Assembly (NCBI GenBank): GCA_964450715.1
Contig: CAYVFC010000007.1
Location: forward strand, 1-64,000
Source: CAYVFC01 sp964450715
GTDB lineage: Bacteria; Myxococcota_A; Polyangia; Polyangiales; JAFGIB01
DNA: 64,000 nt
Reading direction: 5' to 3'
This document shows positions 55,870 to 64,000 of the stretch, one piece after another. The notes below the pieces were generated by a model that saw nothing but the letters and a program-made list of their open reading frames with translations, was not told the origin of the DNA and ran no database searches. The first letter of the stretch is position 1. Each line of letters begins with the position of its first letter. The translations under genes were made by a program, and so were the position numbers.

Positions 55870-58005
55870 ATGGTAACGAGCCTCAGAAAAAGGGTTTTAG
55901 CAGGATTATGGGTTGCTCTGCTGGCGTATCCGGCGGCCTGTAACGACGACGGCAACGGAAACCGGGACAGCGGCGTGGACGACTGCGTCGAGGGCGAGAC
56001 AGCGCCCTGCCAGTGCTCGGGCGGCGAGTCGAGCACGCGGGTCTGCCTGTCGGATGGACGGTTCACCGAGTGCCTCTGCCTTCAGCTGACGGACAGCTGT
56101 ACCACGCCGGGCGAACAGGTCGACTGTGCGTGTCCCAACGGGATAGACGGGATACAGGTCTGCCGGCAGAACGGCACGCTGAGCAACTGTATCTGCTCGG
56201 CCGAGCTCCCCTCTTGCTGCGACGGTCGCGGCGCCTGTTTTCCGGCCGAGACGGTTCCCGAGGATGCCGCCGGTCAGCTCGGCAGCGATACCTGCCTGGG
56301 CGACGATCTGCTTTGCGTTCCCGATCCCTTCCTGGATACCGCGGGCGTGACGCTCAAGGTCTGCCACTCCTTTGGCGGAGCCGAGGGGCGCTGCCTGCCC
56401 GAGTGCCTGCCGGACATCGCCGAGCAGGCCGAGCAACTGACACCGGACGTCTGTCCGGCCGGACAGCTGTGCGCTCCTTGCCTGGATCCGTTCACCAGCT
56501 ACTGGACCGGGTCCTGCGGGCTGTTCGGCGATCCCGGTCCGCGCGAGCCGGCGGTGGTCTTCGATCGGTGCTGTGGACAGCAGGGCTACTGCCTGCCGAC
56601 CGAGCTGGTGCCGGACGATCAGCTCGAATCGCTGGGCGAGGACACCTGCCGGCCGGGCCAGGGATTGCTCTGCGTGCCCAAGGTCTATATCGACGCGGGC
56701 GGCGAGTACCAGGCGGAGGTCTGCCGGTCGATCGCCGGCAACGAGGGGCGCTGCGTGCCCGACTGCCTGCCCGACGTGGCCGAGCAGGTGGTGGAGCTGC
56801 CGCAGGATATCTGCCCGGAGGGGTTCTCCTGCGCGCCCTGCTTTGATCCGTATAGCGGACAGAGCACGGGCTCCTGCGAGCTATCCGGGGATCCGGGCGC
56901 CTCGGCCCAGCCGGTCGTCTTCGACGAGTGCTGCGAGCAGCGGGGATTCTGCGTGGCGGCCGACCTGGTGCCCGAAGACCAGGCCGGTTTTCTGGGAACC
57001 GACAGCTGCGAGCCGGACAAGGAGCTGTGCGTGCCCGCCGTGCTCACCCAGCCCGGCTACGCGCCGCCGCGTTGCCGTTCGGTAGGGCACACCGAGGGGC
57101 GCTGCCTCCCGGACTGCCTGCCCGAGGTACAGAATCAACCGGTCGAGCTTCCCCGGGACACCTGCGGCGAGCACTTCGCCTGCGTGCCCTGTTTCGATCC
57201 GTTCGATGGATCGGTCACCGGCGCCTGCGAGCTGGAGGCGGATGCCCCGCGCGAGCCGCCCGTCCTCTTCGACCTCTGCTGTAGCGGTATCGGCTACTGC
57301 CTGCCGAGCCAGATCGTACCCGAGGACCAGGTACAGTGCCTGGACGAGGGCACCTGCCGCGCGGGTCAGGGGCTGCTCTGCACGCCCGAGGTGTTCACCA
57401 CCACCGAGCCCTACGAGCCCGAGTACTGCCGCTCCATCGGCGGCGCCGAGGGGCGCTGCCTTCCCGCTTGTGTGCCCGACGTCACCTCGCAGCCGGTCGT
57501 GTTGCCCCAGGACATCTGCCCGGATGGCTTTGTCTGCGGCCCCTTCTACGACCCGACCAACGGCGAGGTGGCCGGTACCTGCGAGCTGCCGGGAGACCCC
57601 GGGCCCACCGAGGAACCGCTGCTGTTCGACAAGTGCTGCCGCGTGGCCGGTCGCAATCACGGTACCTGCATACCGGACGAGGCTCTGCCCGAGGAGTACC
57701 GGGGCATACTGGACCCCGACAACTGCCGCAACAGGACCGACGCCTGCGTGCCTGACAAGCTGATTCCGGACCCGGAGATAAGAGCACCGAGCTGTATGGC
57801 CCTGGTGAACATCGACGTGGGCGCGTTTTTACCGATTCCGGTGGACGCCGGGCCGGTGACCTACGAGACCCAGGGCGGGTGCGTACCCGAGTGCCTGCTG
57901 TCCGACAACGTGAACACCGTCGCCTCTCCAGCGGACTGCGACCTGGGAGAGAAGTGCGTGGTCTGCGAGATCCTGAACGGAATCGTGCCCGGCAGCTGCG
58001 GGTAG
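55870..58005 (+). CDS. Lipoprotein with five tandem Cys-rich repeats of about 120 residues
   Basis: I start this at ATG 55870 (MVTSLRKRVLAGLWVALLAY), whose signal ends in lipobox PAAC (Cys near 24); a longer frame reaches back through the opposing lipoprotein gene. The 711-residue protein has two small Cys units (about 39-110), then five repeats beginning at 56215, 56569, 56929, 57277 and 57634. Each starts with CC, then GxCxP, then LVPxxQ and a CxPDCLPxxxxQ block. The fifth is divergent. In repeat 4 the CAPCFDP motif reads CGPFYDP, with one Cys lost. I know no function; it is probably an exported, disulfide-rich surface protein. Confidence 0.78.
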   Translation: MVTSLRKRVLAGLWVALLAYPAACNDDGNGNRDSGVDDCVEGETAPCQCSGGESSTRVCLSDGRFTECLCLQLTDSCTTPGEQVDCACPNGIDGIQVCRQNGTLSNCICSAELPSCCDGRGACFPAETVPEDAAGQLGSDTCLGDDLLCVPDPFLDTAGVTLKVCHSFGGAEGRCLPECLPDIAEQAEQLTPDVCPAGQLCAPCLDPFTSYWTGSCGLFGDPGPREPAVVFDRCCGQQGYCLPTELVPDDQLESLGEDTCRPGQGLLCVPKVYIDAGGEYQAEVCRSIAGNEGRCVPDCLPDVAEQVVELPQDICPEGFSCAPCFDPYSGQSTGSCELSGDPGASAQPVVFDECCEQRGFCVAADLVPEDQAGFLGTDSCEPDKELCVPAVLTQPGYAPPRCRSVGHTEGRCLPDCLPEVQNQPVELPRDTCGEHFACVPCFDPFDGSVTGACELEADAPREPPVLFDLCCSGIGYCLPSQIVPEDQVQCLDEGTCRAGQGLLCTPEVFTTTEPYEPEYCRSIGGAEGRCLPACVPDVTSQPVVLPQDICPDGFVCGPFYDPTNGEVAGTCELPGDPGPTEEPLLFDKCCRVAGRNHGTCIPDEALPEEYRGILDPDNCRNRTDACVPDKLIPDPEIRAPSCMALVNIDVGAFLPIPVDAGPVTYETQGGCVPECLLSDNVNTVASPADCDLGEKCVVCEILNGIVPGSCG

Positions 58006-58021
58006 TACGGAACCCGCGAAG

Positions 58022-59443
58022 GTGACCCACTCCGAAGCCGATCTCAGAGCCATCGGTTGCGACCCCGGACGCCGGGCCGAGACCTACCGCGCGACTCCGG
58101 CCGGAAGCGAGCTGCTGGCCGATTCCGTGGGCGACGGTACCGTACTGGTGCCCGGGCTCACCCCGACCGGCTACGGTTCGGCCGAGAGCTGCATTTCGGT
58201 AGCGCGAGACGGGACCATCTTCTTCGCGCCGGCTTTCACCCCCGAGGGTAACGGCCTGCTGCGCTCGCGCGACAACGGCGCGAGCTGGCAGCTGCTGATC
58301 CCCCGCATTCCCGGCGGCAAGAGTCACCCCAGGATTCAGCCCTTCCTCTACCTGGACCCGGTGACCGAGCGGCTCTTCTTCCACACGGCCCTGATGAGCG
58401 TCATGCCGCCGAGCCTGGCTTCCGGCTTCCACCTGACCACCAGCGACGACAAGGGGGAGAGCTGGAGCTACCAGCTGGTGGCCGAAGACACACGGGACTG
58501 GGCCAAGATCTATGGCGGGCCGCCGGTCAAGAGCCAGACCTACAACTACCCGCGCGCTCTTTATCTCTCGGCGTCTTCTCCCATCTCCACCCGCTTCTGG
58601 CCCGTGCTCTTCCCCGACCACCAGAGCATCCACCGCTCGCTCGATGGCGGCAAGACCTGGAAAAAGGTAGGGCGCATCAGCCTCAAGCCCCGGGACGTAC
58701 CGGGATGCAGTCGCTGGGAGTGGATCATCTACGGCTCCGGCGTGGTGGCCAGCGACGGTACCGTCTTTCTGGGCGGCAGAAGGGGCCCGCACCTGGGTAT
58801 CGCCATCAGCAGCGACGAGGGCGAGAGCTGGGACGTTCGGGATCTGCCGGGATCCAGGCTGCTCGCTTACTTCAATATCCTGCAGGTCGGGTTGGTCAAC
58901 GGCAACTACGTGATCGGAGAGCCGTTGGCCATCGATAGCGACGACAACCTGTACGCTATCTGGCCCGACCACCAGGACAGGCTGCGGCTTGCGGTTTCCC
59001 GGGACGGGGCCGCCACCTGGAGCGAGCCCGTGGTCGTATCCGCTCCCGGCGTCCGGCGCGTCTATTACGGCGCGGCCACCGCCAGGGCGCCGGGCGTCAT
59101 CGCCATCGCCTACTACGGCACCGAGGATGGTACCGCAACCCACGGTTATATCGCCGAGTCGCTCAATGCCCTGGACGCCGGGCCGGTCTTCCGGGGTGCG
59201 GCCGTCAACCCCCCGGCCGAACCGTTGTACGGCAAGGGCTTCGATCCCGGCTACCTGGACATGGTCCTGCGGGGAGGCGATCTCAACGAGATCGTCCAGG
59301 TGCGCTACACCCCGGCCGGGGACATCGTGGCCTCTTTCTGCAAGCACATGCGGCGCGGCGCCGATACGCCGGGCGGGTGGGACTACCCCTCGCACGCCAA
59401 CTCCAGGCTACAGGGGGTGGTGGGGCGGATGGTTCACCGCTGA
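58022..59443 (+). CDS. Asp-box (BNR/sialidase-fold) protein without signal peptide
   Basis: This 473-residue protein has five Asp-box motifs: SRDNGASW, SDDKGESW, SLDGGKTW, SSDEGESW and SRDGAATW, so it should fold as a six-bladed sialidase-type propeller. No sialidase catalytic Arg triad can be confirmed by eye. Unlike its neighbours it lacks a visible signal. GTG at 58022 is the only start near the upstream stop. The gene begins 16 bp after the Cys-repeat gene and in another frame. It may be coupled to it, or be the shifted continuation of the same exported protein. Confidence 0.75.
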   Translation: MTHSEADLRAIGCDPGRRAETYRATPAGSELLADSVGDGTVLVPGLTPTGYGSAESCISVARDGTIFFAPAFTPEGNGLLRSRDNGASWQLLIPRIPGGKSHPRIQPFLYLDPVTERLFFHTALMSVMPPSLASGFHLTTSDDKGESWSYQLVAEDTRDWAKIYGGPPVKSQTYNYPRALYLSASSPISTRFWPVLFPDHQSIHRSLDGGKTWKKVGRISLKPRDVPGCSRWEWIIYGSGVVASDGTVFLGGRRGPHLGIAISSDEGESWDVRDLPGSRLLAYFNILQVGLVNGNYVIGEPLAIDSDDNLYAIWPDHQDRLRLAVSRDGAATWSEPVVVSAPGVRRVYYGAATARAPGVIAIAYYGTEDGTATHGYIAESLNALDAGPVFRGAAVNPPAEPLYGKGFDPGYLDMVLRGGDLNEIVQVRYTPAGDIVASFCKHMRRGADTPGGWDYPSHANSRLQGVVGRMVHR

Positions 59444-59459
59444 TCCGAGGGCTTCCGTC

Positions 59460-61391
59460 TTACTGCAGCAGGAAGTCCCAGCGGAACATGGCGTAGACCC
59501 AGTCGTGGTCGTCGAAGCCGTAGATGGTGCTGAAAGCGTCGACCGGCTGATAGGTCATGTAACCAGCGCCGATCTTAACCGCGTCCTGTAGCTCGTACAT
59601 GAGCTCCAGCCGTCCCAGCCAGCCGGTGTAGTCCCAGATCCCGAAGACCAGCACCAGCCCGTTGATGTTGAGACGCTCGCGCAGGGCGTTGTGGTCGACG
59701 CGGAGCATGATCTGGGGTTGCTCGATGGGATAGAGGATCCGGATCGGGTAGTGCGCGCCCTCGCGCCGGGGGTTATCCAGCACGTAGTGCTGCTCGTACT
59801 CGAACATCACCGTGGTGTCGGTGATGCCCAAATAATTGAAGCCCAGCATGCCGAAGACCTGGTCGTAGCGCTCCAGCCCGGCGTTAAAGCCCTCTGCGGA
59901 GGTATCGATGGTGGCGAAGGGGCGGTCCAGGTCAAAGGCGAACTCCCAGCGCAGGAGGAAATCCGATATGGGGACCGCACCCGAATTGGCCAGCATGGTG
60001 TAGCGGGGGTGCCACATCTCCAGATCGATCTCGTCCTGCAGGTACTCGGAAGAATCGGGCAGGCGGGCTGCGCCCAGCCGGTCCAGCACCGAGGCGGCGT
60101 AAAAGGTGAGGTCAAAGCCGTGGCCGGTGTAGGTCCAGCGGCCCAGATACTGGGCGGCTTGGTTGACGAATCTATCCGGTACCTCCTCGTAGCGCAGCGT
60201 CTTGACCTCCAGCGCCTGCGCGATCAGCGGGTCGTCGACCAGCAGCTTGCGCAGGGGGCTGAAGGTCGAGAGCGGGGGCGGCTTGAGGCCGAAGTAGGCC
60301 TCGTGGATGATCATGCCTTCCAGGCGATGGTCGCCCAGGTAGAGACCCACCCGGCTGGCCAGCACGGCCAGGCGTCTGTCCTCGAGATCCACCAGGTAGG
60401 GCTCGCGCAGGTCGCCGGGATTGACCACGTCGATGGGGCTGAGCACGTAGCCCTGTCCCCAGGCCACGATCTGCCGGCCGACCGTGATCTCCAGGGCTTC
60501 GTAGGTGAGCGCGATAAAGGTCTCCCGGCCGATGATCTGCCACTCGTACGCGTCGAGCGTGGGCTCATCATAAGTATCGCGCTCGTGCAGGTAGGCCAGG
60601 TCGTACTCCAGGTGTAGCCCGGCCTGCAGCCGCAGCACCAGTCGGTCGCCGCCCAGATCGAAGGGCTTCTTGTAACGCAGGTCCGCGTCCACGCTCTGTC
60701 TGAGTTGGGCCAGGGGGTTGTCCTCCATGCGCTCGACCCAGAGCGCGTTGCGGCTGCGGAAGAAACCGTCGAGCGTCAGGTTGGAGGGCGCGGGGGGCGC
60801 CTCGGCGCTCTCATGGACCTCGGGAAGATCGTCGAATCCGGCGGAATCGTCGCCGCCCCACCCCACGTCGTCTCCCCACCCCACGTCGTCGGGCTCGGCC
60901 GCGGCCTCGGCCGCCGCCTCTGCGGGCTGTTCTTCGCTTGCGGTCGGCTGCTCCGAGGCCTCGGGCGGGGACGGTGCCGGCGCAGTATCGGGGCTCTCGG
61001 GCTTCGCGCCGCTGTCGGTCCCCGCACCCGGTTGTTGCTGTGGGCTCTGCTCCGCGTCGGCGCCGGGCTCCGGCGACGAGGGCGGAGCGCTTTCAGGCTT
61101 TTGCCCGCCATCCGGCTGCCCGGCCGGAGACTGGTCCTGGTCAGGGGCCGGCTCATCCGGCTGCTTCGGTTGCTCGGGCTGCTGCGGTTGTCCCGGCTGC
61201 TGCGGTTGTCCGGGCTGGTCCGGCTCTTTCTGCTTTTCTTTACCGGCCTCGGGTCCGGGCTCGGACTGCTGGGCGGAGACCGGGGAGAGCCGGCAGAGCA
61301 ACAGGATACAGAGGCCTAGCAGCAATCGGTACTGGAAAGACGTTCCGGTTTCAGTTTTAGGTAGGGTATTGAAATCGCCGGGGAAATTCAT
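59460..61391 (-). CDS. DUF1302-like outer-membrane protein with Pro/Gln-rich N-terminus
   Basis: This protein of about 643 residues has a signal (LLLGLCILLLCRLSPVSAQ) after a short hydrophilic stretch, then about 140 residues rich in Pro, Gln, Glu and Ser, with repeated QPGQPQQPEQPKQP units. The C-terminal 430 residues are strand-rich and aromatic: TLDGFFRSRNALW, GRQIVAWGQGYVLSPIDVVNP and FLLRWEFAFDLDRPF. This resembles DUF1302 barrels often linked to lipid transport. ATG 61391 is preferred over GTG 61400. It is convergent with the Asp-box gene and divergent from the aminotransferase. Confidence 0.75.
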   Translation of the reverse strand: MNFPGDFNTLPKTETGTSFQYRLLLGLCILLLCRLSPVSAQQSEPGPEAGKEKQKEPDQPGQPQQPGQPQQPEQPKQPDEPAPDQDQSPAGQPDGGQKPESAPPSSPEPGADAEQSPQQQPGAGTDSGAKPESPDTAPAPSPPEASEQPTASEEQPAEAAAEAAAEPDDVGWGDDVGWGGDDSAGFDDLPEVHESAEAPPAPSNLTLDGFFRSRNALWVERMEDNPLAQLRQSVDADLRYKKPFDLGGDRLVLRLQAGLHLEYDLAYLHERDTYDEPTLDAYEWQIIGRETFIALTYEALEITVGRQIVAWGQGYVLSPIDVVNPGDLREPYLVDLEDRRLAVLASRVGLYLGDHRLEGMIIHEAYFGLKPPPLSTFSPLRKLLVDDPLIAQALEVKTLRYEEVPDRFVNQAAQYLGRWTYTGHGFDLTFYAASVLDRLGAARLPDSSEYLQDEIDLEMWHPRYTMLANSGAVPISDFLLRWEFAFDLDRPFATIDTSAEGFNAGLERYDQVFGMLGFNYLGITDTTVMFEYEQHYVLDNPRREGAHYPIRILYPIEQPQIMLRVDHNALRERLNINGLVLVFGIWDYTGWLGRLELMYELQDAVKIGAGYMTYQPVDAFSTIYGFDDHDWVYAMFRWDFLLQ

Positions 61392-61452
61392 CGCTCGCAC
61401 TCTAGCATAAATGCACTTTTACCGAAGGCGTTTAACGGTAAAAACATCGTCG

Positions 61453-62634
61453 ATGGCCTCCCATGAGGAGTCGTCCGGAGCACGTGTGTTTTCCCGACGA
61501 GCTGACATCGACCGTCGACAGAACCGGCTGGCGACCGCGCTGCGCGCCGCGCGCGACCGGGGGCGGCCGGTTCTCGACCTGACCGTTTCCAATCCGATCG
61601 AGGCCGGCTTCTGCTTTCCAACCGACGAGCTGCTCGCCGCCCTGTCGGCCCCGGCTGCGCTGCAGTACCACCCCCATCCGCTGGGGCTTCTTTCGGCCCG
61701 GCAGGCGGTATCGCGCCACCTGGCCGAACGGGGTCTGGCGGTCGAACCGGATCGGATCTTGCTGACGGCCAGCACTAGCGAGGCTTATGGCTTTCTCTTC
61801 AAGCTGCTGTGCGATCCGGGAGACGAGATCCTGGTGCCGCGCCCGAGCTACCCGCTGCTCGAGCACCTGGCCCGGCTGGAGTCGGTACGGATCGTCGCCT
61901 ACGACCTGTTCTATGACGACAGCTGGTACCTGAGCGCCGAGGCCATCGCCGGCTTGCGAGGGGAGCGCACCCGGGCGCTGGTGCTGGTCAATCCCAACAA
62001 TCCCACCGGCTCCTACCTGAAGGCGGAGGAGATGGAGGGACTGGCCGACTTGGGTTTACCCATCATATCCGACGAGGTTTTCTCCAGCTATCCGCTCGAC
62101 GAAAGCCTGCAGAGCATCCCCAGCGCCTTGCGCTGCCAGCGGGTACCGGTCTTCGCTCTGTTCGGACTCTCCAAGCAGGCGGCGTTGCCGCAGGTGAAGC
62201 TCTCTTGGATATGCGGTTCCGGCCCCGAGCCGGCGCTCCGGGAGGCCTGGGGGCGGCTGGAGCTCGTCGCCGACAGCTACCTCTCGGTAGCTACCCCGGT
62301 TCAGGTCGCCCTGCCGGAGATCCTGCGCCTGCAGGGAGGGGTAGGGGAGGCCATCCGGCAGCGATTGCGCTGCAACCTGGCTCGCGCCCGGCGAGCGGAC
62401 CCGCCGCTTTATCCCCTGCACGTCGAGGGCGGATGGTACGTGATCTTCCGGCTGCCTCCGGTGCGAGACGACGAGCAGTGGGCGCTTCATCTACTGGACG
62501 AAGAGGGGATGCTGGTGCATCCGGGGTACCTGTACGATTTTTCCATCGGTCCGGTGGTGGTGGCGAGCCTGCTCACCCCGGAGGATGCATTCGACGAAGG
62601 GTTGCGGCGGATGGCGCGGCAGGTCGAGGGGTAA
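61453..62634 (+). CDS. PLP-dependent aminotransferase (class I/II)
   Basis: This protein of about 393 residues belongs to the aspartate aminotransferase fold family. Visible motifs are ILLTASTSEAYGFLFKLLCDPGDEILVPRPSYPL, NPNNPTGSYL, the Asp/Tyr region IISDEVFSSYPL, and the PLP lysine in LFGLSKQAALPQVKLSW. The substrate cannot be told from sequence. ATG 61453 is my choice because 61411 would need most of the 61-bp divergent promoter; no strong ribosome-binding site is seen for either. Not in an operon with the following gene, which begins 182 bp later. Confidence 0.85.
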   Translation: MASHEESSGARVFSRRADIDRRQNRLATALRAARDRGRPVLDLTVSNPIEAGFCFPTDELLAALSAPAALQYHPHPLGLLSARQAVSRHLAERGLAVEPDRILLTASTSEAYGFLFKLLCDPGDEILVPRPSYPLLEHLARLESVRIVAYDLFYDDSWYLSAEAIAGLRGERTRALVLVNPNNPTGSYLKAEEMEGLADLGLPIISDEVFSSYPLDESLQSIPSALRCQRVPVFALFGLSKQAALPQVKLSWICGSGPEPALREAWGRLELVADSYLSVATPVQVALPEILRLQGGVGEAIRQRLRCNLARARRADPPLYPLHVEGGWYVIFRLPPVRDDEQWALHLLDEEGMLVHPGYLYDFSIGPVVVASLLTPEDAFDEGLRRMARQVEG

Positions 62635-62816
62635 ACCCGCTCGTGGAGGCGGACCTCCGCGCTCTCTGTCATGCCGCCTTGCCAACCGCCGAGGAAAAGG
62701 CTGGTCAAAGATCTCCGGATCTGGGTATTCTTGTGTTGCCCCATCGACTTGTGCCTTGGTTTAGCCGCCATCAGGAGATCACGAACGCTGGAAGGACATA
62801 CGGTGACGGCAATCGC

Positions 62817-64000
62817 ATGACACTGTATCTCAGGTATCGTCCGTTCTTCTGGCTGTTGTATTCGCTGCTACTCTTCGCGGTGCTACTCGCCGGTTTTGAA
62901 TTCTTCTATTTCCTAACCGACGATGCGTTCATCTCCTTTCGCTATATCTCGAACCATCTGGACGGTCGCGGGTATGTCTGGAACCCCGCTCCCTTCATAC
63001 CCGTGGAGGGGTATACCAATTTCCTCTGGATCGTTCTGCTCGAGGGCATCTGGAGGATATCCGGCATCGAGCCCCCTTTGTCCTCGACCCTGATGTCGCT
63101 CCTGTTCTCGTTGCTAACCCTGCTGCTCGCCTTCGTCTTCGTCCTGAAAATGCGGCTCGGCGAACCGCTACGAGCCTACCGGGTGGAGCTGGCTTTCTTC
63201 ATCGTTCTGGCCATGGTCACCAACAGGACTTTTCTGGCCTGGACGAGCTCCGGCCTCGAGACGGCGCTGTTCGGCTTTCTGTTCGTGAGCTGGGTCTACG
63301 TAGCGCTCTACCTCTGTCACCGCTTCATCCTCTGGGGTTTTCTTACCACCGCCCTGGCCAGCCTCCTGTACCTGACCCGCCCCGATGGCATTCTCTATGT
63401 TCTGATATCGTTCTTGCTGGTGTCGGTCGCCGCCTTCTCTCGGCTGCGCGGCAACCCGGGGGCGGCTTCTCTCGGAAGCTTCGCCACGCTGTTGCCGCTT
63501 CTACCGGTACCCTGCCACCTGCTCTGGCGCCGCTCCTTTTACGGGCAGTGGCTGCCCAACACCTACTATGCCAAGACCGTCGGTTTCTGGCCGGAGAGCG
63601 GCGTGCGCTACCTGGGCGCATTCGTCCTGGAGTACGGCCTGCTGTTCTGGTTTCTGGTGGGGGTCGTAGCGGCGTTTCAGCGCCGGGACTCGCTCGCGGT
63701 ATTTGTACGGGGGCTGCTCACCGATCGGACCATCAACCGGGGAAGCATCCTGGTCGCCATCATCGCAACAGAGCTATTGCACATCGCCTTTTTTACCTTC
63801 TATATCGGGGGAGATCACTTTGAATACAGGATATATAATCATCTGATCGCTTTCATCTATATTTCCTTCGCCTTCTTTTTATACGCGCTCGTATGGCCAG
63901 GCGCTCGCTCCGCGATTCTGCTGCTCGGCTTTCTGGCTTGCGCGTCGTTCATTCCCTGGACGCATTATTACGCTACGAAGGATCTGAATACCCGCGGGCA
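62817..64000 (+). CDS. GT-C arabinofuranosyltransferase-like membrane protein (partial, runs off the window)
   Basis: I read an open frame from ATG 62817 to the window end without a stop (at least 394 residues). It is highly hydrophobic with many transmembrane helices. The motifs match the AftB-like GT-C group: TDDAFISFRYISNHLDGRG, PVEGYTNFLWIVLL, SGLETALFGF, TRPDGILY and YGQWLPNTYYAKT. In that family the first Asp pair (here residues 35-36) is catalytic and the donor is polyprenyl-phosphoryl arabinose. Donor and acceptor here are unknown. The DPPR-synthase-like gene at 9814 is a possible supplier. The C-terminus is missing. Confidence 0.8.
   Translation, partial: MTLYLRYRPFFWLLYSLLLFAVLLAGFEFFYFLTDDAFISFRYISNHLDGRGYVWNPAPFIPVEGYTNFLWIVLLEGIWRISGIEPPLSSTLMSLLFSLLTLLLAFVFVLKMRLGEPLRAYRVELAFFIVLAMVTNRTFLAWTSSGLETALFGFLFVSWVYVALYLCHRFILWGFLTTALASLLYLTRPDGILYVLISFLLVSVAAFSRLRGNPGAASLGSFATLLPLLPVPCHLLWRRSFYGQWLPNTYYAKTVGFWPESGVRYLGAFVLEYGLLFWFLVGVVAAFQRRDSLAVFVRGLLTDRTINRGSILVAIIATELLHIAFFTFYIGGDHFEYRIYNHLIAFIYISFAFFLYALVWPGARSAILLLGFLACASFIPWTHYYATKDLNTRG

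Noticed and set aside
57482..59395. Minus-strand frame of 637 codons opposite the Cys-repeat and Asp-box genes
   Set aside because: The plus-strand proteins have clear repeats and Asp-boxes; the antisense product has none.

Overview
The window is 64 kb of densely coded, high-GC DNA. Starts are often GTG or TTG, and genes often overlap by 4 bp (ATGA, GTGA, TTGA). Gene content points to a deltaproteobacterial lineage, most likely Myxococcota or a close relative. The markers are Ser/Thr kinase and His-Asp hybrid regulators, Gly- and Cys-rich lipoproteins, very large TPR/DUF3857 envelope proteins, an HD-GYP response regulator, and RimO, GrpE-DnaK and LpoB-like housekeeping genes. This is inferred from gene content alone, because no rRNA lies in the window. 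I found no tRNA, rRNA, CRISPR array, prophage or intact insertion sequence.

Layout: 1-600 is non-coding, with a transposase remnant and a long hairpin element. 0.6-9.6 kb (minus strand) holds an AraC regulator and a three-gene unit: two giant paralogous TPR-DUF3857-transglutaminase proteins, one with an intact catalytic triad and one that has lost it, plus a CBS-domain protein. 9.8-10.7 kb is a UbiA-family decaprenyl-phosphate phosphoribosyltransferase-like gene. 11-22 kb is a signalling region: HD-GYP regulator, Hpt-REC protein, Ser/Thr kinase-REC fusion, REC-histidine kinase with NarL-type regulator and a tandem-HTH protein, DUF1848 protein, TPR membrane protein, and GAF-GGDEF cyclase. 22-31 kb has FtsB/DivIC-like, GrpE, DnaK, an LpoB-like lipoprotein with a COG3014-like partner, Cys-rich exported proteins, a TVP38 protein and MtfA. 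31-41 kb has serS, cimA-leuA, a metallo-beta-lactamase-fold protein, a DapA-like protein and rimO. 42-51 kb is an envelope cluster: DUF58, a small membrane protein, DgkA-like kinase, TgpA-like transglutaminase, MoxR ATPase, TPR protein and coiled-coil membrane protein. 51-61 kb is a surface-protein cluster: two propeller-like lipoproteins, two Cys-rich proteins (one with five repeats of about 120 residues), an Asp-box protein and a DUF1302-like barrel. The end has an aminotransferase and the start of a GT-C arabinofuranosyltransferase-like gene.

How the genes may work together: much of the window concerns envelope building and sensing. The DUF58-MoxR-TgpA set, the two DUF3857 proteins, the LpoB/COG3014 pair, the DgkA-like kinase and the two polyprenyl-pentose-type enzymes all act at or on the envelope. 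The regulators between 11 and 22 kb include several without a sensor domain, arranged as if phosphate and Ser/Thr signals meet. Notable non-coding structures are three long hairpin elements, a 51-bp direct repeat that duplicates a gene start, and a dispersed 25-30 bp repeat family in three intergenic gaps.
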